From positions 62,001 through 126,000 of the forward strand of contig JANSWO010000004.1 of NCBI GenBank assembly GCA_024743435.1: 64,000 nt of DNA, written 5' to 3'. This document shows, one piece after another, positions 20,091-29,482 of the stretch (the first letter of the stretch is position 1; every line of letters begins with the position of its first letter). The position numbers and the translations under genes were made by a program. Origin of the DNA: Pseudomonadaceae bacterium (lineage in GTDB: Bacteria; Pseudomonadota; Gammaproteobacteria; Pseudomonadales; Azotimanducaceae). The notes beneath the pieces are model-generated. The model saw only the letters and a program-made list of their open reading frames with translations. It ran no database searches and was not told the DNA's origin.

Positions 20091-21479
20091 ATGCGTCCCC
20101 TGGAAGTCATCATTCTCGCGGCCGGCCAAGGTACGCGTATGCGTTCTGCGCTGCCGAAAGTACTGCATCCCCTGGCCGGCAAGCCACTTCTTTCTCATGT
20201 CATCGACGCCGCTGGTGATCTGTCACCGCGGACGATTCATGTGGTGGTGGGTCATGGAGCGGAGCGGGTTCGCGACGCCTTCGACGGTCAGGTGAACTTT
20301 GTTGTGCAACAGGAGCAGCGCGGTACCGGTCATGCGGTGCAAACGGCGCTGCCTGCGGTTGGCGAGGACGCCAACGTTCTAGTGCTGTTTGGCGATGTGC
20401 CGCTCATCAACCCGGAAACGCTGGCGGCCTGTGTCCTAGCCCTCGACGAAGCGGCAGTGACGATCGTCACCGCAGTCTTTGATGATCCGGCTCAGCTCGG
20501 ACGTATTACGCGTAACAGCCAAGGCCATATTACCGGCATCGTTGAATACAAAGATGCAAGTGATGAGGAACGGGCGATTCAGGAAATTAACTCCGGAATA
20601 CTGGCGGCCTCTGCGCAAGACCTCAGCCGATTGCTCAGTCAGATCAACGATGACAACGCGCAGGGTGAGCTTTATCTCACCGATGTGGTTGGTCTGGCGG
20701 TTGCTGGCAGCGAGCGCGTTGATGGATTGAAAGCTGCTGGCCCTGCCGAGGTATTGGGTGTGAATGATCGCTCCCAGCTCGCGGAGGCGGAACGCCTGCT
20801 GCAACGGCGATTGGCTGGTGAGCTCATGGCCGCCGGTACGTCGCTCGCGGACCCGGCGCGTATCGATATTCGAGGCACGCTGACCGTTGGTAAGGATTGC
20901 TTCATTGATGTGAACGCCGTGTTCGAAGGCGATGTTCAACTTGGTGACAACGTGAGCATCGGGCCAGGCTGCGTCATCAAAGATTCGACCATTGGCAGTG
21001 GCACAACGCTCGCGCCTTATACGCTTCTCGAGGAAGCTCAGGTCGCTGAGTCCTGCACGTTGGGACCGTTCGCGCGGCTGCGTCCGGGAACCAACCTGTC
21101 CGATCGTGTTCGAGTCGGCAATTTTGTCGAGACCAAGAAAACATCGATGGGTGTTGGCAGCAAAGCCAATCACCTGGCCTATCTTGGTGATGCAACCATC
21201 GGCTCAGACTGCAATGTCGGCGCCGGAACCATCACCTGCAATTACGACGGCATTAACAAACACCCAACTCATATCGGAGACGGTGTTTTCGTTGGCACTA
21301 ATTCAACGCTCGTAGCACCCATCAGTATTGGTAACGGTGCGTTCGTTGCCGCGGGATCAACGGTTACAACCACTATCAAGAACGATAGCCTCGCGGTCGG
21401 CCGTGCACGCCAACGCAACATTGATGGCTGGACCCGGCCGGATGCTCGGCCAGCTGTCGATAGCAAAACGAAAAAATAG
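20091..21479 (+). CDS. glmU: Bifunctional GlcNAc-1-P uridyltransferase / GlcN-1-P acetyltransferase
   Basis: GlmU makes UDP-GlcNAc, the precursor of peptidoglycan and lipopolysaccharide, from glucosamine-1-phosphate in two steps. The N-terminal pyrophosphorylase domain shows VIILAAGQGTRMRSALPKVL, with QQEQRGTGHAVQ for UTP binding. The C-terminal left-handed beta-helix has hexapeptide repeats and the acetyltransferase segment ETKKTSMGVGSKANHLAYLG. The 462 residues are the usual size. glmS follows about 65 bases later, pairing consecutive steps of the pathway. Confidence 0.97.
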   Translation: MRPLEVIILAAGQGTRMRSALPKVLHPLAGKPLLSHVIDAAGDLSPRTIHVVVGHGAERVRDAFDGQVNFVVQQEQRGTGHAVQTALPAVGEDANVLVLFGDVPLINPETLAACVLALDEAAVTIVTAVFDDPAQLGRITRNSQGHITGIVEYKDASDEERAIQEINSGILAASAQDLSRLLSQINDDNAQGELYLTDVVGLAVAGSERVDGLKAAGPAEVLGVNDRSQLAEAERLLQRRLAGELMAAGTSLADPARIDIRGTLTVGKDCFIDVNAVFEGDVQLGDNVSIGPGCVIKDSTIGSGTTLAPYTLLEEAQVAESCTLGPFARLRPGTNLSDRVRVGNFVETKKTSMGVGSKANHLAYLGDATIGSDCNVGAGTITCNYDGINKHPTHIGDGVFVGTNSTLVAPISIGNGAFVAAGSTVTTTIKNDSLAVGRARQRNIDGWTRPDARPAVDSKTKK

Positions 21480-21545
21480 GCCTTGCTTCGGCGAACGTAC
21501 GTGCCGGAATACACGCGCATACAACCTACAGTAGGAAACTGATTA

Positions 21546-23381
21546 ATGTGTGGAATCGTTGGCGCTGTCGCCACTCGAGATGTTCCTGAGATACTGATTG
21601 AAGGCCTTCGTCGGCTTGAGTATCGCGGCTACGACTCTGCAGGGGTCGCTGTCATCAGCCCCGACACCGCCAACATTGAGCGGCGCCGGGCGGTTGGCAA
21701 AGTGCAGGATCTTGTCGATGTGGTAGACGCCGACCCGGTGACCGGCCTCATCGGTATCGCACACACGCGCTGGGCGACACACGGCGCTCCGAGTGTGGTG
21801 AACGCGCATCCGCACCAGTCCGGCAAGCGCATTTGTATCGTGCACAACGGCATCATCGAAAATCATGAGCCGCTCCGCCAGGAGCTTCAGTCTGCTGGCT
21901 ACGAATTTACGTCGAATACCGATTCCGAAGTTATCGCACACCTGATCGACTCGCTGTATGTCGACGGCACGGATCTGGTTGACGCCGTTCGCCAGTCGAT
22001 CGCGCGACTGGATGGTGCTTATGCGATCTGTGTGATCGCCGCTGACGATCCAGAGAGAATTATCGCGGCGCGAATCGGCTCGCCGCTAGTGGTGGGTGTC
22101 GGTATTGGTGAGAACTTCGTGGCATCCGATCCGCTGGCGCTGCGCCCGGTAACCGACCGTTTCATTTTCCTGGAAGAAGGTGATGTTGCGGAGATCACCA
22201 AGTCCCAGGCTCGCTTCTGGGACGCCAGCAGTAACGTGGTCGAGCGCGAGGTACAGCGAATCACAGCCGCGGTGGACGACGCGGACAAAGGTAACTATCG
22301 CCACCACATGCTCAAGGAAGTCTTTGAGCAGCCCAGGGTTATTCACGCCACGCTCGAAGGCCGGATTGGTCGCACACGGGTTTTAGAAGAAGCCTTCGGT
22401 GTTGCCGCTCACGACATTTTCAACAAGGTGAGAGCGGTAACGATTGTTGCTTGTGGCACGAGTTTCTACGCGGCGTCAGTGGCGCGTTACTGGATTGAAG
22501 AAATTGCGCGCGTTCCTTGCACCGTAGAAATCGCCAGTGAGTTTCGCTACCGCAAAGCCTCTGTGTTGCCAGGCAGTTTGTTTGTCACGCTATCCCAATC
22601 CGGTGAGACGGCGGACACGCTGGCCGCTCTACGCATCGCGAAAGATATCGGCTTTGATGCAACGCTGACCATTTGCAATGTGCCGACATCCTCGATGGTG
22701 CGCGAGTCGGATCTGGCGCTGATGCTGCAGGCGGGCGTCGAGGTAGGCGTTGCCAGCACAAAAGCGTTTACAGCCATGCTGACTGACCTGATGCTTCTCA
22801 CTATCCTGCTTGGGCGACGGCACGGCATGAGTGATGAGCGCGAAGAGCAAATTGTCTCCACACTGCATCAGCTCGATACGATGGTCGATCAGACACTAGC
22901 GCTCGAAACGGAAATCGAAAAGCTTGCGGAACACTTCATTGAGAAACACCACGCATTGTTCCTCGGCCGAGGGCCAATGTATCCGGTTGCGCTCGAAGGC
23001 GCGCTTAAACTGAAAGAGATTTCCTACATCCACGCCGAGGGCTACCCCGCGGGCGAACTCAAGCACGGCCCGCTTGCTCTCGTTGATGAAGACATGCCGG
23101 TGATCGCGGTCGCACCGAACGATGATCTGGTTGAGAAGCTCATGTCCAACCTGCAGGTGGTAAAAGCTCGCGGCGGCCAGCTGTACGTCTTTGCCGATGA
23201 GGCGACCACAATCACCGCGGGTGAAGGCGTGACGGTTGTACGGCTTCCGAAGGTTCCCGCACTGCTTGCGCCTATCGTCTACACAGTACCGCTACAGTTG
23301 CTTTCCTACTACGTAGCCGTGCTTAAGGGTACGGATGTTGATCAGCCGAGGAATCTGGCGAAGAGTGTGACGGTGGAATAG
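21546..23381 (+). CDS. glmS: Glutamine-fructose-6-phosphate aminotransferase (isomerising)
   Basis: GlmS makes glucosamine-6-phosphate from fructose-6-phosphate and glutamine. The N-terminal nucleophile cysteine follows the initiator methionine (MCGIVGAVA). The glutaminase domain includes RWATHGAPS. Two SIS isomerase domains carry [19 protein letters not shown] and the C-terminal [11 protein letters not shown]. The 611 residues are full length. No glmS ribozyme is expected or seen. It ends convergently with the histidine kinase gene. Confidence 0.98.
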   Translation: MCGIVGAVATRDVPEILIEGLRRLEYRGYDSAGVAVISPDTANIERRRAVGKVQDLVDVVDADPVTGLIGIAHTRWATHGAPSVVNAHPHQSGKRICIVHNGIIENHEPLRQELQSAGYEFTSNTDSEVIAHLIDSLYVDGTDLVDAVRQSIARLDGAYAICVIAADDPERIIAARIGSPLVVGVGIGENFVASDPLALRPVTDRFIFLEEGDVAEITKSQARFWDASSNVVEREVQRITAAVDDADKGNYRHHMLKEVFEQPRVIHATLEGRIGRTRVLEEAFGVAAHDIFNKVRAVTIVACGTSFYAASVARYWIEEIARVPCTVEIASEFRYRKASVLPGSLFVTLSQSGETADTLAALRIAKDIGFDATLTICNVPTSSMVRESDLALMLQAGVEVGVASTKAFTAMLTDLMLLTILLGRRHGMSDEREEQIVSTLHQLDTMVDQTLALETEIEKLAEHFIEKHHALFLGRGPMYPVALEGALKLKEISYIHAEGYPAGELKHGPLALVDEDMPVIAVAPNDDLVEKLMSNLQVVKARGGQLYVFADEATTITAGEGVTVVRLPKVPALLAPIVYTVPLQLLSYYVAVLKGTDVDQPRNLAKSVTVE

Positions 23382-23558
23382 CGTAGGTGTGGTTCAGCAG
23401 CACTGGGTAGAGCACGTGGTTTGCGCAAGATCCCCCACCCCGTCTACCTCAATTATCCAGTAGCTCGGCCGCCGACGTTGGGCAGTGAGCACGGTGTAGC
23501 CCGAGTAGATTGAGCAGCGACTGCTCGCGAAGCGCTAGTTCCGGAACGCACCGGATTG

Positions 23559-25136
23559 TCAGCCCTCCTCGGCTCCTGGTTGCCGTGGCCAGGTCGTCAC
23601 GATTTCCGCACCGTCGCTGCCACCGTGCAGCCAAACATTGCCGCCGTGTGAGCTGACGATACCGCGGACAACGCTCAGACCGATGCCCGAACCAATGCCC
23701 TTGGTTGAAAAGAATGGCTCGAAAACTCGCTCGGTTGGTATATCGGCGAGGCCGCGGCCGTTGTCCCTTACGGAGATAGCCAGGAACCCAGGCTCTCGTT
23801 CTTCAGCGGACACGTGGATTTTCGTGGCGCCCGCATCAATTGCGTTGTCAAAGATCTCCTGGAATACCCGTCTGAAATGATTGTCATCGGCTATCACCCG
23901 ATCCTGGATATCAACCGAGATGTTGCAGGTGACCGGCTGAGCAATACCGATCTGTGAAAGCACGGATTCAACGGTGATCGTGGTGGGATTCTGTACGCTC
24001 GGGCCGGTGAGAAGTAGAAAGTCCCGCGTCACATCGGAGCAACGCATAGTCGCATCAACCAGATTCGCGACATGCCTTTCGATCTCGCTTGGCTTGCCAG
24101 CCTGAATGAGTTCCGCATGACCGAGCACAACGGTCAATTGGTTGTTGAAGATGTGGGCAATGTTGCCGGTCATTGTGCGTAGGGATTCCAGATACTGAGT
24201 TCTGGGGATCATGCTGCGCAGTAACTCGTTTGCGGAGATATCTTCGACAAACCAGACATCGGCGACGTGCTGGCCCTCTACGTTGAGTTGATGGGATTGG
24301 ATGCGGAGCGATTTACCGTCAGCGGCGAGCGGAAGAGTGAGCGCATTGTCCGCTGACGGCACGTGTTGCTGATCGAGGCCGAGCACCTCAAAGATTGAGT
24401 CGCCCAGATAGGAGCCGCGCTTGAGTAGAGTGGCGGCAACCCCGTTCACGGCGCGAATGATGCCGGTTGGCGAGGTTAGACAGAGCCCGACCGGGGCGGC
24501 TTCCGCCATTAACGCGAGCGTCTCTCTTGAGATATTGGCCTCCCTTCTCGCCGCGTCGACGAGGAACGAGACCTGGGTTATGCAAAGCGCTGCTCCGGCA
24601 ACGAGCCACATGAAATAGGCGGCGCTTAAGTCCGATTCAGTCAGATTGATTGCGGCGTAGTTGCCCTGGGCGACAGCGGGCAGCAGGAAGAAGATGCTGA
24701 GAACCTGGGTAACAGAGTGACCGGTTGCCTTGCCTCGGTTGTAAATAAGCCAGGTGCACAGCACAGATGCGGCCGTGATTACGATCGTTGCGAAGATGGT
24801 GCCGGAGCTTTCCTGATCGATAAATGGCGAAGAGGCCAAGCGCAGAGCCAGGTAGGCGGCGATGGCACTCCATGCCGCGCGCAACCAATGTTGGCGTTCA
24901 ACGTAGAGAAGCGTGCCGCTGATGAGAAAGCCCGCGAATAGCGTGTCCCATGCTGGCGTCAAAAACGCGAAGATACTCTCGGCGGGAATCAGCATGCGAT
25001 CAAGGCCGGACAAGATGATGCATACCCATGCCAGCATCCAGTCAGCGCCGCCCTTCGCATCACCGAGCTTTCTGATAGCGATGACCATACCGACGGTGAT
25101 GGTTGCACCAACGACAAAAAAACCAAGGTCGTTCAT
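23559..25136 (-). CDS. Membrane-bound sensor histidine kinase (orphan)
   Basis: The frame is open from 25238, but ATG at 25136 fits best (MNDLGFFVVGATITVG, first membrane helix). About seven membrane helices fill the first 220 residues and form an uncharacterised sensor module. A PAS-like domain follows (LALMAEAAPVGLCLTSPTGI). The dimerisation and phosphoacceptor box is GNIAHIFNNQLTVVLGHAEL, with the histidine present. The ATPase domain has EIFDNAIDAGA, VRDNGRG and GIGSGIGLSVVRGI. The H-box resembles the AHxFNN type found in NtrB-like and hybrid kinases. No response regulator is adjacent, so the partner is elsewhere. The small secreted protein gene lies just upstream on the same strand. Confidence 0.88.
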   Translation of the reverse strand: MNDLGFFVVGATITVGMVIAIRKLGDAKGGADWMLAWVCIILSGLDRMLIPAESIFAFLTPAWDTLFAGFLISGTLLYVERQHWLRAAWSAIAAYLALRLASSPFIDQESSGTIFATIVITAASVLCTWLIYNRGKATGHSVTQVLSIFFLLPAVAQGNYAAINLTESDLSAAYFMWLVAGAALCITQVSFLVDAARREANISRETLALMAEAAPVGLCLTSPTGIIRAVNGVAATLLKRGSYLGDSIFEVLGLDQQHVPSADNALTLPLAADGKSLRIQSHQLNVEGQHVADVWFVEDISANELLRSMIPRTQYLESLRTMTGNIAHIFNNQLTVVLGHAELIQAGKPSEIERHVANLVDATMRCSDVTRDFLLLTGPSVQNPTTITVESVLSQIGIAQPVTCNISVDIQDRVIADDNHFRRVFQEIFDNAIDAGATKIHVSAEEREPGFLAISVRDNGRGLADIPTERVFEPFFSTKGIGSGIGLSVVRGIVSSHGGNVWLHGGSDGAEIVTTWPRQPGAEEG

Positions 25137-25163
25137 CTTCTTTTTTCTTGTTTGTCTCCAGCG

Positions 25164-25190
25164 ACTGAGCCCGCGAATAGCGGGCTCAGT
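25164..25190. repeat. Perfect 11-base inverted repeat between kinase and secreted-protein genes
   Basis: Arms ACTGAGCCCGC and GCGGGCTCAGT flank the loop GAATA. In transcripts of the secreted-protein gene (minus strand) the hairpin would form nine bases past the stop codon. No T-run follows it, so it is either a weak terminator or an RNA-stabilising hairpin that lowers read-through into the kinase. Confidence 0.6.
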
Positions 25191-25198
25191 ACGTTGCT

Positions 25199-25660
25199 CT
25201 ACTTGGTTTTGATCTTGCCCTTTGATGTCGCCGTCCACGAGCGTCCATCACCGCGAGCAGAAACAAAGGTTGTTGTACCGCCTCCCGTCGCGCCTTCCCA
25301 TTCGCCCGTACCGCCAATCACCGTCCAGGTGCTGGGGCCTCCTGATCCGTCACTGTGGAACGACACCCAAAGCAGATCGCCATTGTCGTAGACGACCGTG
25401 CAGTGTCCGGCACCGAGGTTGTTGTCATCGTCCTGCTTAACACCGGTGTTGGCGCAGTACTGCATGCTTTGCGCGCCATCGTCTTGCACGATAACGCCTT
25501 GAGAGTAGCCGCCGCCGAGTACCACTGCGCCACCGGGCAGTTGGATCTCTGTGGGCATCTCGGTGATGGTGTTGTAAATCGTAGCACTGGTGTCGATGGT
25601 GTCGGCTAACATGGTACTGGCGAACATGAGTGCGCATAGCGCAGCGAATAGTCTAATCAT
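25199..25660 (-). CDS. Small secreted protein, allene-oxide-cyclase-barrel-like
   Basis: The 153-residue product starts with a typical signal peptide (MIRLFAALCALMFASTMLAD), so the mature protein is periplasmic or secreted. The mature part is rich in beta-strand and glycine. It has two cysteines and a repeated G-G-T-G-x-[WF]-x-G pattern (VIGGTGEWEGATGGGTTTF) resembling allene oxide cyclase-like barrels and dirigent-like proteins. This resemblance is by eye and the function is unknown. The histidine kinase gene follows downstream on the same strand and the TonB receptor is divergent. Confidence 0.65.
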   Translation of the reverse strand: MIRLFAALCALMFASTMLADTIDTSATIYNTITEMPTEIQLPGGAVVLGGGYSQGVIVQDDGAQSMQYCANTGVKQDDDNNLGAGHCTVVYDNGDLLWVSFHSDGSGGPSTWTVIGGTGEWEGATGGGTTTFVSARGDGRSWTATSKGKIKTK

Positions 25661-25894
25661 TGGTGTACGTCCCGTTCTGTTTGTTAAAAGAACTCACAGG
25701 AGCCGGCGGTACTGCGTGTCGGAAGAAGTGAATCCCCATCTCGATACTGTTCTTCGGGTTGCGTATTTGCAATGCAATGGTCGTCGAATCGTTTGCGTCT
25801 GCGGAGTTTGTAAGCTGATGTTTGACGGGCCAGGTTTACCTAAATGTTTATGTTGCACCGCCGCAAAGGCTGTGTGACGTCAGTTCAAAACCCG

Positions 25895-25923
25895 TTGACC
25901 AAACCGAAACGCTCGCCTATGTT
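25895..25923 (+). promoter_or_regulatory. Predicted promoter of the TonB-dependent receptor
   Basis: TTGACC (25895-25900, 5/6) and TATGTT (25918-25923, 4/6) are spaced by 17 bases, about 120 bases before the likely receptor start. The rest of the 25661-26046 gap holds no recognisable gene. It must also contain the promoter for the divergent secreted-protein gene. Confidence 0.5.
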
Positions 25924-26046
25924 CGGGTTGGGAGAAAATTCGATGATCAGTCTTGACGGCTTGTGGGAAAGCCAAAGACGCAGTGAATGTCGAATCTGAG
26001 CAGTGACGCTCAAAGAGGAATCAGGGGTTTTATCGGGGAGAGTTCA

Positions 26047-28476
26047 ATGGTTCTAGGCAAACAGCTGAGGCTGGCGATTGCCAGTCTCACGGCTCTGTCG
26101 TTGTGTGGTCCTGTCTACGCAAACGATCAGAATATCGAAGAAGTTTTGGTCACTGCGCGCCGGCAAGCGGAAGGCTTACAGGATGTTCCAGTCACTATCG
26201 CAGCGTTCACGGAAGCAGATCTCGATCGCTACAACATAACGACGCTCACAGACGCCGCCAAGATGGTGCCAAACATGGTTATCTCGCAGGGCGGCTCCGG
26301 TAACGGATCCAGCCTGCGTTTGCGAGGTATCGGCTCCAGTTCGATCTCAGCAGCGTTTGACCATTCGGTCGCAATCAACCTGGACGGTGTCGTCGTTAAC
26401 CGCGGCCGTTTCATTCATAACTCTTATCTCGACATGGGCCAGCTCGAAGTGCTGAAAGGCCCGCAATCACTGTATTTCGGTAAGTCTGCAACGGCGGGCG
26501 TGGTATCGATTACCACCAATGATCCGGGCGATGAGTTTGAATTGCAGCTTAGCGGCGGCTTAGAGACAGAATTCGATGGCACATTTGCTGAGTTCGTTGT
26601 GTCCGGACCGCTGAGCGACACGTTTGGGGCGCGACTCGCGGTCGGGTTTACCGAACAGGAGGAGCTCTTTGAGAACTACTCGTTTAAAAATGATCCGGTA
26701 AATGTTGCTGCAAATGGCGCGGATGAGTTCTACGGCGACGAGTCCATGAACATGCGATTGACTCTGGTCTGGGAGCCGAGTGATACGTTCAGCGCCAAGC
26801 TGAAATACAACTATTCGACTTTCGACAATGACGGAGCGGGCACTGCTTACGCAGAAGACGTCTGCCCGGAAGGCGGCCACCAACCGACAGGCGTACCGTC
26901 AGGCGCCTTACCGTTTGCCGTCTTCCAGGGTGTCGATGATTGCCGAATTAATGGCAACACATCCAAAGTGAATCTGAACCCGGGGCTTCGAGATGGGCTT
27001 CCCCATGGTTACGATGATGGCCGGCCAGGTCTTGAGCAGGAAACCAATTTCACATCGCTACAACTTGACTGGGACGTTACCGAGCAGATCTCGCTGAGAG
27101 CGATTACCGGAATCGTTGAGCTGGATCACCGGGAGCTGGACGACTACAGCTACGGTGCAGGTGTGTTTGGTGGCTACCATGAGAACGTCTACGAGAGCTG
27201 GTCCCAGGAGATTCAAATCTCAACGGACTTCGATAGCCCGGTGAATTTTGTTGGCGGCTTTCTCTACCAGGAGATCGAGCAGGAGTTCGATGCCTACCAG
27301 TACGCGTTCAATCTAGGCGTCATGCCGAACATCTTTGGTGCAGCCTACGCGAGCGTTGGTGGCGATCCGACTGCGACCATCATCGGTCCGGATCCTGTCA
27401 CTGGAAATGAGTACGACTATCGCAAGACCCACTACCTGGATACCGACGCTTTCTCGTTCTTTGCGGCGATGTACTGGGACATCAGCGATCGCGCTGAGCT
27501 GACGATCGGCGCACGATATACCGACGAGACCAAGGATGGCCGCATCGAGATTCCTTACCTGCACGCGGCTGCCGCGCTGTTCGGCTTTGGCGGCCCGCCG
27601 GTTATCGATGGTATCGAGTTCGAGGACGACAACATTTCTCCAGAGGTGTCACTGAACTACCACATCAACGATTCCGTCAGTGCTTATGTCTCCTATAAGG
27701 AGGGCTTCAAGTCAGGAGGCATCGACAACAGCGCGTTGCCAACGGCTGCGCTTAACCCGTTGTCGCCAACCTTTGCCGGCTTTGACTTCCTTATCTACGA
27801 CTCAGAAGTTGCCAAAGGCTTCGAAGGTGGTGTTAAGGCAGACCTGCTGGATGGTGCCCTGCGAGTGAATGCATCGGCCTTCTCGTATGAGTACTCGGAT
27901 CTGCAGGTTCAACTGTTCGACTCGTCGATCATTCAGTTCTCCACGTTCAATGCATCGGCCCTTGAAACCCAGGGCGTCGAATTCGACATGCTCTGGTATA
28001 CCGACGTTGAAGGTCTGGTGGTGCGCAGCGCCTGGGCGTTTACTGATACGAAGTACTCGGAAGACTTCATCAACGCCACCGGAGAAAACCTTAAGGGTCA
28101 GGATGGTGCGGGCAGCGCGGACATCACCGGCTTCGTTGGGGCAACGTACGATATGTCCCTGGGCAATAGTGCGTGGCGGATGAGTTTGTCAGCTGACGCT
28201 CGCTATACCGATGACTACGCCTGGACGGCTACTGCGAACCCATTTATGCAGGATTCGTTCTGGATCATTGATGCAGCAATCAGTGTGTACTCGGAAGACA
28301 ACCGACACTCGTTCAACCTGATTGGTCGCAACGTTGGTGATGAGATCTACATCACCGGCGGTGGCGCTATTCCGGGCCGTATCCCAATGGACAATACCAG
28401 TGCGAACAGCCTCGACCAGGCCGCGACCACCAGTCTTGGCCGTACGATCAGCCTGCAGTATCGCTTCAGCTTGTAG
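26047..28476 (+). CDS. TonB-dependent outer-membrane receptor
   Basis: TonB receptors import large or scarce substrates across the outer membrane. The frame opens at 25987, but ATG at 26047 follows GGGGAG and starts a clear signal peptide (MVLGKQLRLAIASLTALSLCG). The mature N-terminus has a TonB box-like IEEVLVTARR. The plug domain follows (DVPVTIAAFTEADLD, then LRLRGIGSS, YLDMGQLEVLKGPQSLYFG), and then a beta-barrel ending in the aromatic LQYRFSL. The 809 residues and plug sequence resemble the large marine family often annotated for carbohydrate, terpenoid or steroid uptake. No neighbouring degradative enzyme identifies the substrate. It is monocistronic, bounded by a promoter and a strong terminator. 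Confidence 0.93.
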   Translation: MVLGKQLRLAIASLTALSLCGPVYANDQNIEEVLVTARRQAEGLQDVPVTIAAFTEADLDRYNITTLTDAAKMVPNMVISQGGSGNGSSLRLRGIGSSSISAAFDHSVAINLDGVVVNRGRFIHNSYLDMGQLEVLKGPQSLYFGKSATAGVVSITTNDPGDEFELQLSGGLETEFDGTFAEFVVSGPLSDTFGARLAVGFTEQEELFENYSFKNDPVNVAANGADEFYGDESMNMRLTLVWEPSDTFSAKLKYNYSTFDNDGAGTAYAEDVCPEGGHQPTGVPSGALPFAVFQGVDDCRINGNTSKVNLNPGLRDGLPHGYDDGRPGLEQETNFTSLQLDWDVTEQISLRAITGIVELDHRELDDYSYGAGVFGGYHENVYESWSQEIQISTDFDSPVNFVGGFLYQEIEQEFDAYQYAFNLGVMPNIFGAAYASVGGDPTATIIGPDPVTGNEYDYRKTHYLDTDAFSFFAAMYWDISDRAELTIGARYTDETKDGRIEIPYLHAAAALFGFGGPPVIDGIEFEDDNISPEVSLNYHINDSVSAYVSYKEGFKSGGIDNSALPTAALNPLSPTFAGFDFLIYDSEVAKGFEGGVKADLLDGALRVNASAFSYEYSDLQVQLFDSSIIQFSTFNASALETQGVEFDMLWYTDVEGLVVRSAWAFTDTKYSEDFINATGENLKGQDGAGSADITGFVGATYDMSLGNSAWRMSLSADARYTDDYAWTATANPFMQDSFWIIDAAISVYSEDNRHSFNLIGRNVGDEIYITGGGAIPGRIPMDNTSANSLDQAATTSLGRTISLQYRFSL

Positions 28477-28512
28477 AAGCTTTCTGCCGGCGATTCTGTC
28501 GGCTAATGAAAG

Positions 28513-28536
28513 GGGCGGCCTCGGCCGCCCTTTTTT
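28513..28536 (+). terminator. Rho-independent terminator after the TonB receptor
   Basis: A GC-only stem (GGGCGGC with GCCGCCC, tetraloop CTCG) is followed directly by six T residues, 36 bases after the receptor stop codon. This is the best intrinsic terminator in the window. Confidence 0.9.
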
Positions 28537-28730
28537 GTGCCCGCTCTACCCGCAAGAGTGAGGTTCGTTACCCCGAGCCCTTCGTGAACCCAATCACTCC
28601 ACAGTCGCTTGAGTATGAATGTCCGTTTGCTGGCATAGATGCTGCAACGTTGCTGCCGGTTACCGCTGAAGTGACTGCAAAACGACAGCATCGGCGGAAA
28701 TTTTGAAAAACATACAAAGAGGTACGCGAT

Positions 28731-28910
28731 ATGGGTGTTGAAGTAGGTGGTTTGCTCGGGCTGATCGTTCTGGTTCTGGATGTGATGGCGATTGTGAAAA
28801 CGGTTGGCAGCACGGCATCAACAGGCTCCAAAGTACTGTGGGTAGTCGTTATCCTGCTGTTGCCAATAGTTGGCCTGATTCTCTGGTGGTTGATGGGGCC
28901 GAAGTCCTAG
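28731..28910 (+). CDS. Small PLDc_N-domain membrane protein
   Basis: The 59-residue product has two hydrophobic helices (LLGLIVLVLDVMAIVKTV and VVVILLLPIVGLILWWLMG) joined by a short polar turn with S-T-G-S-K. The LP-x-x-G-L-I-x-W end is typical of the phospholipase D N-terminal (PLDc_N) family of tiny membrane proteins. Stand-alone members have no known catalytic activity. The ATG is preceded by AAAGAGGTACGCGAT. It heads a probable operon with the MgtC-like and DUF2254 genes (gaps 45 and 35 bases). Confidence 0.82.
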   Translation: MGVEVGGLLGLIVLVLDVMAIVKTVGSTASTGSKVLWVVVILLLPIVGLILWWLMGPKS

Positions 28911-28955
28911 ACCCGGGGTATTGTTTGGTGGCTGGGCAAGCAAGGAGATAGTCGT

Positions 28956-29447
28956 ATGCCCTTTGAGTTGCTGACGGTCGATTTGAACGTGCTCAGCCGC
29001 CATTTGATCCTGATGCTGATTGCCTACGTTCTGGCGCTTCCCATCGCGTGGGATCGTGAACGTCAGGAGCGAACGGCAGGCCTGAGGACGTTTCCTTTGG
29101 TTGCTTTGGCATCCTGCGGTTACGCCCTGGTTGGCTTCAGTCTCATGGATGAAGACGCTCAGGGACGCGTTGTCCAGGGGCTGATCACCGGCATGGGCTT
29201 CATCGGTGGCGGCGCGATCCTGAAGAGCAACAATGGCGTGGTGTACGGCACGGCGACCGCGGCAAGCCTCTGGGGTACGGGCGCGATTGGCCTGGCAGTA
29301 GCGGCTCAACGGCTAGAGGTGGCTGTTGCCATCAGTGTGCTGACGTTCATGACGTTGTACTTTCTGCGGTCTGTGAAGCAAGACATTGAATCAGAGAATG
29401 AGGAAGCCCCCGGAGGCTCGGTTCACGGGAAGTCCGATGATGAATAA
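28956..29447 (+). CDS. MgtC/SapB family membrane protein
   Basis: The 163 residues show the MgtC/SapB core: ALPIAWDRERQERTAGLRTF (basic loop after helix 1), ITGMGFIGGGAILKS and VYGTATAASLWGTGAIGLA. Four or five membrane helices are predicted, with a short acidic tail. MgtC proteins inhibit F1Fo ATP synthase or other membrane ATPases under magnesium limitation or acid stress in Salmonella. Plain SapB members are uncharacterised. The C-terminal regulatory domain of true MgtC is absent, so this is the short type. Confidence 0.88.
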   Translation: MPFELLTVDLNVLSRHLILMLIAYVLALPIAWDRERQERTAGLRTFPLVALASCGYALVGFSLMDEDAQGRVVQGLITGMGFIGGGAILKSNNGVVYGTATAASLWGTGAIGLAVAAQRLEVAVAISVLTFMTLYFLRSVKQDIESENEEAPGGSVHGKSDDE

Positions 29448-29482
29448 CAACGTGGAGCTCGCGCGAGCATCGGACGGCTCGT

